64,000 bases of DNA from assembly GCF_900156285.1 (NCBI RefSeq), contig NZ_FTNC01000002.1, positions 1 through 64,000 on the forward strand, read 5' to 3'. Source of the DNA: Halanaerobium kushneri (GTDB taxonomy: Bacteria > Bacillota > Halanaerobiia > Halanaerobiales > Halanaerobiaceae). Position 1 is the first letter of the stretch. Each line of letters begins with the position of its first letter. The translations under genes and the position numbers were made by a program. Of this stretch, positions 17,016-25,879 are shown piece by piece. The notes below the pieces were generated by a model that saw only the letters and a program-made list of their open reading frames with translations, did not search any database and had not been told where the DNA came from.

Positions 17016-17994
17016 TGAGATCACTTCCTAACTCTTTCCATCTCCAGCAGGATACAAAATGATCCTCTGCAACCTTTTCTCTTTCAGGTGTTTCTTCACA
17101 TTTATCAATTGCATAAGGACAGCGATGTCTAAAACGACAGCCCTCTTCAATATTTAATAAATGAGGAGGTGTCCCTTCAATTCCAGATAACCTCTTGTCT
17201 TTATATTGGATACCTACTTTAGGTAATGAATCAATTAAAGCTCTGGTATAAGGATGACGAGGATTATCGACAATTTCATCTGTCGGACCAATCTCAGCAA
17301 AATTACCTGCATACATAATCATAATCCGATCAGCAATCTGATAGAGAATAGATAAATCATGAGTAATAAAAATTGAAGATTTAATAATTCCTAAATCCCG
17401 CAGGTTGGCAAGCATTGTTGCCACAAAACGCTGAGAACTTACATCCAGTGCTGAGGTGATTTCATCAGCAATTAAAAATTCTGGATCTAAAATTGTAGAG
17501 ATAACCATGATGACTCTCTGCTTCATCCCACCTGATAACTCAATTGAATATCTATTTAATACTGATTCATCAAGATTTACCAGATCCAGTCTTTCTTTTA
17601 CTTTATCAAAGAATTCTTTATCTGTTTTTATGCCATGCTGCCTGGCCAAATCTGCTATATAGGTCTTAATTTTTTTGGTAGGAGAAAAAGCATCCAGAGC
17701 ATACTGTGGAATTAAAGAAATTGTTCTAAGACGAAGCTCCTTAAATTCCTCTTCACTCATCTGCATAATTTTATTACCCACCAGATCAACTTCGCCAGAA
17801 ATATATTTAAGAGGCTTTTTTCTCGAAATAAAAGTACTGGCGAGAGTACTTTTTCCACAGCCTGACTCACCAGCCAAGCCAAGTATTTCTCCTTTTTTTA
17901 GATTAAAAGTTACATTATCTACTGCTTTAACCTGACCTTTTAAAATATCATAATATGCTTTTAAATTTTTAACTTCTAATATATTCTCGCTCAT
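17008..17994 (-). CDS. Opp/Dpp-family ABC transporter ATP-binding protein (OppD type)
   Basis: The 328-residue ATPase shows Walker A GESGCGKST, signature LSGGMKQRV and Walker B EFLIADEITSALD. It ends with the C-terminal oligopeptide/dipeptide domain containing CRFRHRCPYA, a cysteine-rich stretch that in some relatives holds an iron-sulfur cluster. It pairs with the OppF-type ATPase at 16092-17015. The gap to the permease gene is 3 bp. The likely cargo is beta-linked oligosaccharides, judged from the operon. Confidence 0.9.
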   Translation of the reverse strand: MSENILEVKNLKAYYDILKGQVKAVDNVTFNLKKGEILGLAGESGCGKSTLASTFISRKKPLKYISGEVDLVGNKIMQMSEEEFKELRLRTISLIPQYALDAFSPTKKIKTYIADLARQHGIKTDKEFFDKVKERLDLVNLDESVLNRYSIELSGGMKQRVIMVISTILDPEFLIADEITSALDVSSQRFVATMLANLRDLGIIKSSIFITHDLSILYQIADRIMIMYAGNFAEIGPTDEIVDNPRHPYTRALIDSLPKVGIQYKDKRLSGIEGTPPHLLNIEEGCRFRHRCPYAIDKCEETPEREKVAEDHFVSCWRWKELGSDLNG

Positions 17995-17997
17995 AGC

Positions 17998-18861
17998 TTA
18001 CATCTCCCTCAAACGTGGGTTAAAGGCTGCATCTAATCCTGTATTGATAAAGTATAAAGCTGTAATTAGAATTGTTAAAATCAAACCAGGAATTATTGCC
18101 CACCACCACATACCAAGTTGTATACCATTCCAGTTAACCGCATTCTGCATCACAAGACCTAAAGAAATACCCTTTGTTGGTCCTAATCCCAGAAACTCCA
18201 GCTGAACTGTTGCCAACATGGTACCATTAAACTGCTGAATAAATACCATGAATACATAGGAAAACATATTGGAAGCAATATCTTCTCTTAAAATCCTGCC
18301 AACACTAATTGAAGAAATCCTGGATAGAGACACATATTCTTGATTTTTTAAAGAAAGGGTCTGAGATCTAACCGCTCTTGCTGTCCAGGGCCAGGCTGTT
18401 GAAGCAACAATCACTGCCATAACAAATGTCCCCCGTACTTCCAGAAATGCTGCAATTACAATTAAAAGTGCAAGCTGTGGCATCACTACAAAAATATTGG
18501 TTAACATCATTAAAAGCTCATCAAAAATTGTTCCACCATAATAACCAGCAACAAAACCAATTATACAGCCGATTAAAGTTGCAATACTACCAGCTATAGC
18601 CCCCACTAAAAGAGTTGAGCGCAGACCATTAACCGTCCGAGTAAATACATCCTTACCATCAATAGTCGTACCAAAGAAATGCTCTGAGGAAGGGGGTAAA
18701 TAACCCTGTCCGGCATATTCATCATATTCATATTGAGCAATCATTGGGCCAAATGCTGCCAGCAAAAAAACAAAGGCTACAATAGTTAAACCAAAAATAA
18801 CTTTTTTATTTGTTAAAGCATAATATAAATTTTCATGTTTTGCCCAGAAATCTTTTGCCAT
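17998..18861 (-). CDS. Opp/Dpp-family ABC transporter permease (OppC type)
   Basis: The 287-residue membrane protein has an N-terminal helix (about 18-38) followed by the TM core. The loop that contacts the ATPase (LSLKNQEYVSLSRISS) and the typical QLEFLGLGP segment are present. The order OppB, OppC, OppD, OppF and the 3-bp gaps show one operon. It forms the channel with the OppB-type subunit. Confidence 0.9.
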   Translation of the reverse strand: MAKDFWAKHENLYYALTNKKVIFGLTIVAFVFLLAAFGPMIAQYEYDEYAGQGYLPPSSEHFFGTTIDGKDVFTRTVNGLRSTLLVGAIAGSIATLIGCIIGFVAGYYGGTIFDELLMMLTNIFVVMPQLALLIVIAAFLEVRGTFVMAVIVASTAWPWTARAVRSQTLSLKNQEYVSLSRISSISVGRILREDIASNMFSYVFMVFIQQFNGTMLATVQLEFLGLGPTKGISLGLVMQNAVNWNGIQLGMWWWAIIPGLILTILITALYFINTGLDAAFNPRLREM

Positions 18862-18864
18862 AAC

Positions 18865-19854
18865 CTAAACCTCCTCAGTAAATGAAAGTCTAACTCTTGG
18901 ATCAATGAACATATATACTATATCTACTATAAAATTCGCTGCTAAAACCATGGTTACAATTGTTAAAAATACTCCCTGCATTAAAAAATAATCCTGGTTT
19001 TGTACTGCATCAAGCATCATTCTACCGAGACCGGGATAATTAAATACCACCTGAACTGTTATTGCGCCACCAACAATTCGACCAATTCTTAAAGCCAGAC
19101 CTGTAACCTGTGGTAAAACACCATTACGAAAGCCATAACGCCTGATCAATTTTTTAGAGGCACCCAGAGTCTCCATATACTTAGAATAATTTGAACTTTT
19201 TTCGTACATGATCATATTGCGCATTCCAATTGCCCAGCCACCGAGCTGAACCAGAAACATAGTAAAAAACGGCAAAAACCAGTGATGTAAAAAATCAGCT
19301 ATAAAATTCCAGGTAAAAGCAGGTGAGGCCGTCGAACTGTAGGCTCCACTAATTGGGAACCAGCCAATAACCACCCCAAAGAAAAATACTACAATCCCGG
19401 CCATCCAAAAATATGGTGAGGAAGCTAAAAAATAAAAGAATGGCATTGAAGCATTATCGACTTTTTTATCTGTCCCGGAATAAGCACCCAGTTTATTACC
19501 AACAATCCAGCTTAATATAATTGCAGGAAACAGAACTGCCAGATCATAGACAATAGCTCTTTTTATAATATCTATTACTGGTGTTGGAAACTGAATAATT
19601 GAAATTCCGAAATCAAGCGTAAAAACTGATTTCCAAAAATTAAGATATTGTTCCCAGAGAGGCTGATCTAAATTAAAAAGCAGGGTAAGTTGATCCTGCA
19701 AAATTTCACGTCCGCCCTCCATACCGGAAAAACGTGACAAAAGTGATTGGATTGGATCCCCAGGCATCATTCTGGGAATTATAAAATTAATTGTTACTGC
19801 CAGAATAAATGTAATAATATAGATAATTAATTTTTTCCGCAAATATTTACCCAT
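18865..19854 (-). CDS. Opp/Dpp-family ABC transporter permease (OppB type)
   Basis: The 329-residue protein begins with a membrane helix and PRMMPGDPI, as OppB/DppB proteins do, and has about six helices. The ATPase-contact loop TLGASKKLIRRYGFRNGVLP and the following GGAITVQVVFNYPGLG are characteristic. A hairpin at 19878-19907 separates it from the solute-binding protein gene before it. Confidence 0.9.
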   Translation of the reverse strand: MGKYLRKKLIIYIITFILAVTINFIIPRMMPGDPIQSLLSRFSGMEGGREILQDQLTLLFNLDQPLWEQYLNFWKSVFTLDFGISIIQFPTPVIDIIKRAIVYDLAVLFPAIILSWIVGNKLGAYSGTDKKVDNASMPFFYFLASSPYFWMAGIVVFFFGVVIGWFPISGAYSSTASPAFTWNFIADFLHHWFLPFFTMFLVQLGGWAIGMRNMIMYEKSSNYSKYMETLGASKKLIRRYGFRNGVLPQVTGLALRIGRIVGGAITVQVVFNYPGLGRMMLDAVQNQDYFLMQGVFLTIVTMVLAANFIVDIVYMFIDPRVRLSFTEEV

Positions 19855-19877
19855 CTTTTGCTGCTCCTTTCTAAATA

Positions 19878-19907
19878 ACAGGCCCGATAAAAAATTATCG
19901 GACCTGT
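19878..19907 (-). terminator. intercistronic hairpin after the solute-binding protein gene
   Basis: ACAGGCCCGATAA pairs with TTATCGGACCTGT around a short A/T loop, 30 bp after the stop at 19938. Such hairpins commonly keep the binding-protein message more abundant than the permease message. Confidence 0.55.
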
Positions 19908-19937
19908 ATTAATAACTCAATTCAATTGTTTTGACTT

Positions 19938-21617
19938 TTACTCTGCTGGTTCCAGCCCGATTAAGGTATGAATCATACCTAACTGATAAGCATTACCCCA
20001 ACTTACTGGAACACCATAAGGATCATCCTCATTTGGCCAGTTTGTCCAGTTGTTTGTTGTCTGCTGAGCCCAGAGACCATTATGCCAGAGAGGTACTGTT
20101 GGCATTTCTTCTAAAAGAATTCTCTGAATCTCAGAAGCAATTTCCTGTTTTTCAGTTTCATTCTTTGTCATGTTAAATTTATCAATTAAATCAAAGAGTT
20201 TAGGGTTATCATAAGCACCCCAGTTACCATTACTGATTGTTTCGCCATGAATACTCTCGTTTGCTACACCATCCCAGTAATCAAATGGATTTGAAGAAAG
20301 AGTTGTATTGAAGTTAGCAATTAACATGTCGAAATCTTTATTAAAGCGCTTGTTATCAAATAGTGAGGAATCAGGGAAGTTAGGTGTAATATTTACCCCA
20401 ATTTCTTCAGCATTCTGAGAAATAACTCTGACAGCTGACATCCAGTCTGTCCAGCCACTGGGAACTATAATGCTTAATTCGAGTGGGTCACCATTAGGCA
20501 TATCTCTCCAGCCATCACCATCTGCATCAACATAACCTGCATCATTTAATAAGGCTTTGGCTTTGGTAGTATTATACTCAAAACCATATTCATCTACTAC
20601 ATTTTCATCCAGATATTTTAACCAACCTTCTCCAAATAAACCTGTTGGATTGGCAGGCTTTACCAGGCCACCATATACACGGTCAACAATTGCCTGCTGA
20701 TCTACCATATAGGCCATTGCTCTTCTAAACTGAACATCATCCATTGGTTTTCTGGTTGTGTTCATATACATATTAGCTGTGTTCCAGGAAAGCATATATG
20801 GCTCTCCATCATACCAGGTTTTTAAACCAAACTGATCTTTAACTTTCTGAACACCAGGGATAAAGTTATTACTTAAGTCAAGTTCGCCTTTCATTAACAT
20901 TCCCATAACAACATTGTTGCTCTGATTAACTAAATCAACAAGATATTTAGGTTTAGGCTGACCGAATACATCATTACCCCACCAGTCATCATTTCTTTCC
21001 CAGACCATTCTGTCCTGACCTGCTTCTCTGGCCATATATGGACCAGTACCAACAGGATCTTTCATTGTTCTGGTAATTAATTCGTCAGATGGAATTTCAC
21101 TCCAGATATGTTCTGGAATAATGTAACGCTGATATAATTCAGAATCCCATTCTGCATAATGTGGTTCACTGAAGGTAAATCTAACTGTATAATTATCTTC
21201 TGCCTCTACAGATTCCATCCAGTCCCAGACAGGTGAATACATTATAGAGTTATCTTTTGCAAGTTCATAAGTAAAGACAACATCTTCTGCATTAAATTCT
21301 TCACCATCTGTCCAATTAATACCTTCTCTTAAATTAAGAACATATTCATTGTCGGAAACCCATTCTCCACTTTCAGCCAACCAGGGCTGATATTCGTTTT
21401 CAAGTGGGTTATAAGAAAACATTGTCTCATAAACTAAGCCACCTGTACCTGGAGTAGGGTTAGGAATTAGAACATTCCAGGTTGATGGAGGTCCCCACAT
21501 TGCTCCAGAAACAACTAAGGTCTCTTCTCTAGGAAGATCCTGAGCCAGAGACATACCTCCAACTAGAAATAGAAAAGCCAGAGTTAGAATTAAAACCTTC
21601 TTACCAACATTCATCAT
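19938..21617 (-). CDS. family 5 extracellular solute-binding protein, probable beta-oligosaccharide binder
   Basis: The 559-residue protein starts with a Sec signal peptide (basic VGKK, hydrophobic VLILTLAFLFLVGGM, cleavage near SLA-QD). It continues as a family 5 binding protein, with EPHYAEW, DPVGTGPYM and the C-terminal ILLEEMPTVPLWHN. No lipobox Cys is present, so anchoring is not obvious. It is the first gene of the transporter operon. Relatives of this size next to mannan-degrading enzymes bind manno- or cello-oligosaccharides. The substrate here is inferred from the GH1, GH2, GH130 and epimerase genes downstream. A good promoter lies at 21819-21847. Confidence 0.9.
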   Translation of the reverse strand: MMNVGKKVLILTLAFLFLVGGMSLAQDLPREETLVVSGAMWGPPSTWNVLIPNPTPGTGGLVYETMFSYNPLENEYQPWLAESGEWVSDNEYVLNLREGINWTDGEEFNAEDVVFTYELAKDNSIMYSPVWDWMESVEAEDNYTVRFTFSEPHYAEWDSELYQRYIIPEHIWSEIPSDELITRTMKDPVGTGPYMAREAGQDRMVWERNDDWWGNDVFGQPKPKYLVDLVNQSNNVVMGMLMKGELDLSNNFIPGVQKVKDQFGLKTWYDGEPYMLSWNTANMYMNTTRKPMDDVQFRRAMAYMVDQQAIVDRVYGGLVKPANPTGLFGEGWLKYLDENVVDEYGFEYNTTKAKALLNDAGYVDADGDGWRDMPNGDPLELSIIVPSGWTDWMSAVRVISQNAEEIGVNITPNFPDSSLFDNKRFNKDFDMLIANFNTTLSSNPFDYWDGVANESIHGETISNGNWGAYDNPKLFDLIDKFNMTKNETEKQEIASEIQRILLEEMPTVPLWHNGLWAQQTTNNWTNWPNEDDPYGVPVSWGNAYQLGMIHTLIGLEPAE

Positions 21618-21656
21618 TAATAAACACCCCTTTAAATTATTTTGTAATGCAAAATG

Positions 21657-21705
21657 TCACTCTCTTTTGTCTTAAGGGATTATTAACTTATAAAAGTAAG
21701 AGTGA
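21657..21705 (-). other. inverted repeat in the leader of the mannoside operon
   Basis: TCACTCTCTTTT (from 21657) and AAAAGTAAGAGTGA (ending 21705) form an imperfect 12-14 bp inverted repeat inside the 5' leader of the solute-binding protein message. Function unknown; it may be an mRNA hairpin. Confidence 0.35.
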
Positions 21706-21778
21706 ACAAAATTTTAGCAATTTCACCAATCTTCATTAAATTAACAAATTTTAAAATTTAATATTTGAAGAAAAGGAG

Positions 21779-21834
21779 AAATTTACGCTAAAACTTACTA
21801 AAACGATTTCTTGATTTAATTATAGCGTAAATTT
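21779..21834 (-). promoter_or_regulatory. twin inverted operator copies at the mannoside operon promoter
   Basis: AAATTTACGCTA (21779-21790) and its exact reverse complement TAGCGTAAATTT (21823-21834) are 32 bp apart. The second copy covers the promoter spacer next to the -10 box and the first lies about 30-40 bp downstream. Between them AAAACGATTTC (21800-21810) resembles a LacI-family site. The adjacent divergent LacI gene is the obvious candidate regulator. Confidence 0.5.
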
Positions 21835-21847
21835 GCAGACAATTCAA
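21819..21847 (-). promoter_or_regulatory. promoter of the mannoside uptake and catabolism operon
   Basis: On the minus strand TTGAAT (21842-21847) and a perfect TATAAT (21819-21824) are separated by 17 bp. The start codon is about 200 bp downstream, which leaves a long leader with the inverted repeat at 21657-21705. The remaining AT-rich divergent region to 22109 holds an imperfect palindrome TTTCGT/ACGAAA (21916-21932) and a possible TATACT -10 box for the LacI gene, but no gene. Confidence 0.6.
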
Positions 21848-22109
21848 GCTAATTTTTATTTTTTTTATTTAATTTTCAATGTACAAAAAAATTATTTGAT
21901 TAAAAAACAATATTTTTTCGTTATTTACGAAATAACTTTCTTATATTATAGCATTGTTTTTTCGTTTTTTCAAATAATTTTAAAAAAAGATTCAATTTTA
22001 TTTATTTTTGAACATATGTTATACTATAAGAAAAGTTTTTCGCTTGTTTTGAAAGATTATTACTGCTAAAACATTAAACCTGTAAATTTTTTTGAAAGGA
22101 AGTATCAGT

Positions 22110-23123
22110 ATGAGTATTACAATTAAAGATATTGCGGAAAAAGCTGAAGTTTCTATTTCAACTGTTTCTAAATCACTAAATGATAAAGGAGGGGTCTCTC
22201 CTGTTACCAGACAGAAGATTTTAAACATTGCCAAAGAAATGGGGTATTTTTCTTTCCATTCTCAGGTGAACTTAAAAACGCATAATATTGCTTTTATAAT
22301 GAGCCGCCGTCATATCCCTATCTTTAATAACCCTTTTTACACAAGAGTTATAGCAGGAGTGGAAGTTGAAATAGAAAATTATGATTATAATCTTCTCTTT
22401 TCAACAATTAAGCTTGAAGATCTAAAAAGCAAAGAAATTCCTGCAATAATCAGTCAGAACAAAGTTGATGGACTTATCCTGGCCGGTGCCGATATTAATA
22501 CTGACATGATTAAAGCAATAGAAGAATTGAAATTTCCAACTGTATTAGTTGATAACTATTTGAGTTCCCCTATTATGGACTCAATAGTTTCAGATAATTA
22601 TAATGGAGCTATGCAGGCTGTTAAATATTTAATTAAAATGGGCCATCAAGAAATTGGTTATGCTGGTGGACCCAATTCTCATCCCAGTTTTAATGAAAGA
22701 TATAAAGCCTATAAATTAGAAATGATTGAAAATAATTTAGATATTAATAATAATTTTATTAAAATAAAAGAAGATTTTGGTCAAAATATGGGTAAAGAAC
22801 TTGCCAAATCTTTTTTAAGAGAAAAAGAACTGCCAACAGCTATTTTTGCTGCCAATGATGCAACTGCTATTGGTCTTATTCAGGCTTTTAATAAATATGG
22901 TTTGGAAGTACCAGGAGATATTTCTATAATTGGCTTTGATAATATTGAACTTACTGCTTTTACAACCCCAAAAATATCCACTATTTCGGTGGACAAAGAA
23001 GGAATGGGCCAGGAAGCTGCTCGAAAATTATTTGACCGGATTCAAAATCCAGAAAAAAAATCAACTAAATCAGTTATTCCTACAGAATTAATAGAGAGAG
23101 AATCCGTTAAAAAAATTAAATAA
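22110..23123 (+). CDS. LacI family transcriptional regulator
   Basis: The protein of about 337 residues starts with a LacI helix-turn-helix (TIKDIAEKAEVSISTVSKSLND, quoted in part: IKDIAEKAEVSISTVSK). A hinge helix and a periplasmic-binding-like sugar domain follow, with GLILAGADIN, NDATAIGLIQAF and IIGFDNIEL. I chose the ATG at 22110, which follows AAAGGAAG. It is divergent from the mannoside operon and is the natural candidate for its repressor, with a released oligosaccharide or monosaccharide as inducer. It ends at a strong terminator (23139-23179). Confidence 0.92.
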   Translation: MSITIKDIAEKAEVSISTVSKSLNDKGGVSPVTRQKILNIAKEMGYFSFHSQVNLKTHNIAFIMSRRHIPIFNNPFYTRVIAGVEVEIENYDYNLLFSTIKLEDLKSKEIPAIISQNKVDGLILAGADINTDMIKAIEELKFPTVLVDNYLSSPIMDSIVSDNYNGAMQAVKYLIKMGHQEIGYAGGPNSHPSFNERYKAYKLEMIENNLDINNNFIKIKEDFGQNMGKELAKSFLREKELPTAIFAANDATAIGLIQAFNKYGLEVPGDISIIGFDNIELTAFTTPKISTISVDKEGMGQEAARKLFDRIQNPEKKSTKSVIPTELIERESVKKIK

Positions 23124-23138
23124 ATTTAGGCTTTTTAT

Positions 23139-23179
23139 AATACTGCTGTTAGAAACTTTAATTTTCTGACAGCAGTATT
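23139..23179 (+). terminator. terminator of the LacI regulator gene
   Basis: AATACTGCTGT (23139-23149) pairs perfectly with ACAGCAGTATT (23169-23179). It lies 15 bp after the stop codon. Confidence 0.75.
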
Positions 23180-23210
23180 TGAGTATTTTCAGAAAAATAA
23201 TAATTTTATG

Positions 23211-23239
23211 TTGACTTTTATATCGTAATATCATAATAT
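23211..23239 (+). promoter_or_regulatory. promoter of the Mrp/Mbx-type operon
   Basis: TTGACT (23211-23216) and TAATAT (23234-23239) are 17 bp apart. The leader to the first start codon is about 120 bp. It contains an isolated GGGGGAGG at about 23270 with no open frame behind it. Confidence 0.6.
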
Positions 23240-23363
23240 ATAGATATAAGTTGTCAAAACATTTGCAAAGGGGGAGGTATATTATAAAATATTATTTTTT
23301 TCACTAAATTTATGAAAAAAATCTCATAGTATTTTCATCAACTTTATTAAAGGAGGTTTTCTT

Positions 23364-23858
23364 TTGCAGAATTTAAAAAGATATTTATTCAGCACAACAT
23401 TCTTTTTCCTCTTCTGGCTTGCCTATACTTCATCACTTGAGCAGTCAGAGTTATTAACTGGATTAGTTGTTTCTCTGCTGCTATCACTTTTTACATATCA
23501 GAGTTTTAGCAGAGAAAAAACTCAGAATAATATTATCAGCAGGATATTTGCTTTTATAAAGTATATACCTGTTTTTTTATGGGAAATGCTGAAAGCAAAT
23601 CTTGATGTAGCAAAAAGAGTTATTGATCCTTCTCTACCAATTAATCCAGGAATTGTAGAGATTAAAACCAATCTCAAATCAGACAGGGCCAAATTATTTT
23701 TGGCAAACTCTATTACTTTAACTCCTGGAACTCTGACAGTAGATATAATCGATGACAGTCTTTATATTCACTGGATTGATCTCAGTACTACTGATCCAGC
23801 AGAACAGAAAAAACTAATTTCTGAAAAATTCGAGAATTTATTGGAGGGGGTCTTTTAA
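23364..23858 (+). CDS. mrpE: Mrp-type cation/proton antiporter subunit E
   Basis: The 164-residue protein opens with two or three membrane helices (FFLFWLAYT, LLTGLVVSLLLSLF). It has the conserved soluble C-terminus of MrpE/MnhE, with LANSITLTPGTLTVD and LYIHWID. The start is a TTG at 23364 behind AGGAGG. In Mrp antiporters and in Mbh/Mbx-type complexes this subunit is part of the sodium-translocating membrane module. It is the first gene of a 13-gene operon. Confidence 0.9.
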   Translation: MQNLKRYLFSTTFFFLFWLAYTSSLEQSELLTGLVVSLLLSLFTYQSFSREKTQNNIISRIFAFIKYIPVFLWEMLKANLDVAKRVIDPSLPINPGIVEIKTNLKSDRAKLFLANSITLTPGTLTVDIIDDSLYIHWIDLSTTDPAEQKKLISEKFENLLEGVF

Positions 23859-24106
23859 TGTTAAATTATATCTTCATAATTATTTCTGCTGCAGTTTTGA
23901 TTGCAGTTATTAGAATGCTCAAAGGCCCAACTCCAGCTGATAGAATAGTTTCTTTAGATACAGTAACAACTATAATAAGCTCTCTGCTGGTAGTTCTGGC
24001 ACTATTTTTTAAAAATCATATTTATCTGGATATTTCCTTTGTTTTTGCGGCACTTTCTTTTACAGGAGTAATTGTTATCGCCCGCTATCTTGAAGGGAGA
24101 GGTTAA
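23858..24106 (+). CDS. mrpF: Mrp-type antiporter subunit F
   Basis: This is an 82-residue protein with three membrane helices and the MrpF mark RMLKGPTPADRIVSLDT. Its ATG overlaps the stop of the subunit E gene (TAATG), so the two are translationally coupled. Confidence 0.9.
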   Translation: MLNYIFIIISAAVLIAVIRMLKGPTPADRIVSLDTVTTIISSLLVVLALFFKNHIYLDISFVFAALSFTGVIVIARYLEGRG

Positions 24107-24108
24107 TT

Positions 24109-24471
24109 TTGATTATTATCAATACTTTAGGCTATATTTTAATTTTCTTAGGAACTTTGTTTCTCTTTTTAGGGGCTTTAGGCTTATTGAGAATGCCGGA
24201 TGTTTACAACCGACTTCAGGCAGGAACAAAAGCAACAACTCTAGGAGCTTTATCTACTATTATAGGAGTAGGTATGGTTGAGACTGACTGGTTTTTAAAA
24301 ACATTAATTATTGCTATTTTTATCTTAATGACAAATCCAATTGGCAGTCATGCTATAGCTCGTGCTGCCAGACTGAGCAGAATTGCAGTTGATAAAATAA
24401 CAGCTCAGGATAAATATCAAGAAAATTATTTAAATAAGAAAGGCAGTGATCAGAATGCCTCTAATTTCTAG
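24109..24471 (+). CDS. mrpG: Mrp-type antiporter subunit G
   Basis: This 120-residue membrane protein has the MrpG signature GLLRMPDVYNRLQAGTKATT and TNPIGSHAIARAA. The start is a TTG behind AGGGAGAGG. Its 3' end overlaps the next gene. Confidence 0.9.
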   Translation: MIIINTLGYILIFLGTLFLFLGALGLLRMPDVYNRLQAGTKATTLGALSTIIGVGMVETDWFLKTLIIAIFILMTNPIGSHAIARAARLSRIAVDKITAQDKYQENYLNKKGSDQNASNF

Positions 24472-24697
24472 CTTTTTAATTTTAATTATGCTTATTGCTG
24501 CATTAGCAGCCTTATTTTTTGATAACTTATTAAATTCTATTATAGCTGCCGGTCTGGTCAGCTTAATCGCTTCAGTTCTATTTTATTTTTTAAAAGCACC
24601 TGATGTCGCAATGACAGAGGCAGCAATTGGGGCCGGGTTAACAACAGCAATTTTTGTACTCGCCTTATATAAAACTGAAAGGGGGAAAAGTGAGTGA
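24455..24697 (+). CDS. MbhD-like membrane subunit (DUF4040)
   Basis: This protein of about 80 residues has three helices and the motif FFLKAPDVAMTEAAIGAGLTTAIFV, which corresponds to a segment of MrpA and to stand-alone MbhD in hydrogenase-type complexes. I chose the ATG at 24455; a GTG at 24446 is too close to the ribosome site. It overlaps its neighbours on both sides. A split MrpA-like region of this kind is typical of Mbh/Mbx operons and not of plain Mrp operons. Confidence 0.85.
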   Translation: MPLISSFLILIMLIAALAALFFDNLLNSIIAAGLVSLIASVLFYFLKAPDVAMTEAAIGAGLTTAIFVLALYKTERGKSE

Positions 24698-25455
24698 AGT
24701 TTAGAAACTTTTTGGCCTTAATAATTGTAGCCGTCTTTGCTTTCATTATCTTTCAGGCTTTTACCATTGTTCCGGCAGCTGGAGAAATTACGATAAATAA
24801 ATTTGGACAGGCAGATCTAAGTAATAGAACAGCCAGCCGTTATATAAATAAGAATGTTAATTCTGACAGCAAGAAAGTTATTTATAAGGAAAGTTCTAAT
24901 TTAGAAAGTGGCTCAGCTAATATTGTTACCTCAGTAGTAGCAAACTACAGATCATTTGATACCTTAGGTGAGATCACAGTTTTATTTCTGGCAGCAGCAG
25001 GAATTGCAATTGTGCTTAACTTAGAAAAGAGTGAGAAAAGTAGATTTGCAGCCAAAGAAGCTTCTTTGATTTTAAATACTGGAATTAAAATTATCTTTCC
25101 TCTGCTCTTATTAGCAGGCGCCTATATTTTTATTCACGGCCACTTAAGCCCTGGTGGAGGATTTCAGGGAGGAGCAGTAATAGCAACTGCTTTTTTACTT
25201 AAAATGCTTGCCGATTATAAATTTGAAATTAAAGAAAAAAGCATCACTCTTGTTGAAAGTGCAGCCGGGATAGTATTTGTAGGCCTCGGACTGTATGGAT
25301 TGATAACAAGAGGCTCTTTTTTAGAAAACTTTCTGGCAACTGGCACTGTTGGAGAGCTCTTCAGCGGAGGAACAATTGCAGTTATTTATACAGCCATTGC
25401 CTTTAAAGTAGGAGCAGAATTAACTAATATAGTTAAAAGTCTAATTGAAGCTTAA
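24694..25455 (+). CDS. MbhE-MrpB fusion membrane subunit
   Basis: The 253-residue protein joins an MbhE-like N-terminal part (ending with YRSFDTLGEITVLFLAAAGI, about residues 75-105) to a C-terminal MrpB domain with GAYIFIHGHLSPGGGFQGGA and GTVGELFSGGTI. In Pyrococcus Mbh the two parts are separate genes. The GTG start overlaps the previous stop (GTGA). It is part of the ion-translocating module. Confidence 0.87.
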   Translation: MKFRNFLALIIVAVFAFIIFQAFTIVPAAGEITINKFGQADLSNRTASRYINKNVNSDSKKVIYKESSNLESGSANIVTSVVANYRSFDTLGEITVLFLAAAGIAIVLNLEKSEKSRFAAKEASLILNTGIKIIFPLLLLAGAYIFIHGHLSPGGGFQGGAVIATAFLLKMLADYKFEIKEKSITLVESAAGIVFVGLGLYGLITRGSFLENFLATGTVGELFSGGTIAVIYTAIAFKVGAELTNIVKSLIEA

Positions 25456-25504
25456 TTAACTGCGGCCAAATTTTAAAAAATAAAGTTTAAATTTTATAAA
25501 GGAT

Positions 25505-25879
25505 GTGATTACTTTGCTCAACTTCCTGGAGGAGTGGTCTTTTTTTGGAGGATCAATACTTCTCATTTTAATAGGACTATATGGAGTAATAACCAGAAAG
25601 AACATGATAAAAATTCTGATTTCACTTGCTTTAATGGATACCGGAGTTAACCTGATGCTGGTGGCTCTCGGTTATGTTAAAGCAGCAAATGCACCGATCT
25701 TAAATTCTGTTGTTCAGACAAATACAGCTGCTTTTGTTGATCCAATTCCACAGGCTCTGGTCTTAACTTCAATTGTAATTGGAACAGCTGTGCTCGGTCT
25801 TGGACTTGCACTTGTAATTAAAATATATGATAAATTTTCTACCCTTGATATCTCAAAAATAAGGGGGTTAAAATGGTGA
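25505..25879 (+). CDS. mrpC: Mrp-type antiporter subunit C (NuoK-like)
   Basis: The protein of 121-124 residues has three helices and the MrpC/NuoK pattern GLYGVITRKNMIKILISLALMDTGVN (part). The segment DPIPQALVLTSIVIGTA is conserved in MrpC. GTG at 25505 and TTG at 25514 are both possible starts; the TTG has better spacing from AAAGGATGTGAT. It overlaps the next gene by 7 bp. Confidence 0.9.
   Translation: MITLLNFLEEWSFFGGSILLILIGLYGVITRKNMIKILISLALMDTGVNLMLVALGYVKAANAPILNSVVQTNTAAFVDPIPQALVLTSIVIGTAVLGLGLALVIKIYDKFSTLDISKIRGLKW

Noticed and set aside
21833-22069. 78-codon AT-rich frame upstream of the LacI gene
   Set aside because: It overlaps the mannoside promoter and is composed of F, Y, I and K codons expected by chance in AT-rich DNA.
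23240-23363. possible leader peptide behind GGGGGAGG in the Mrp/Mbx leader
   Set aside because: No ATG, GTG or TTG frame of useful length follows at the right distance.
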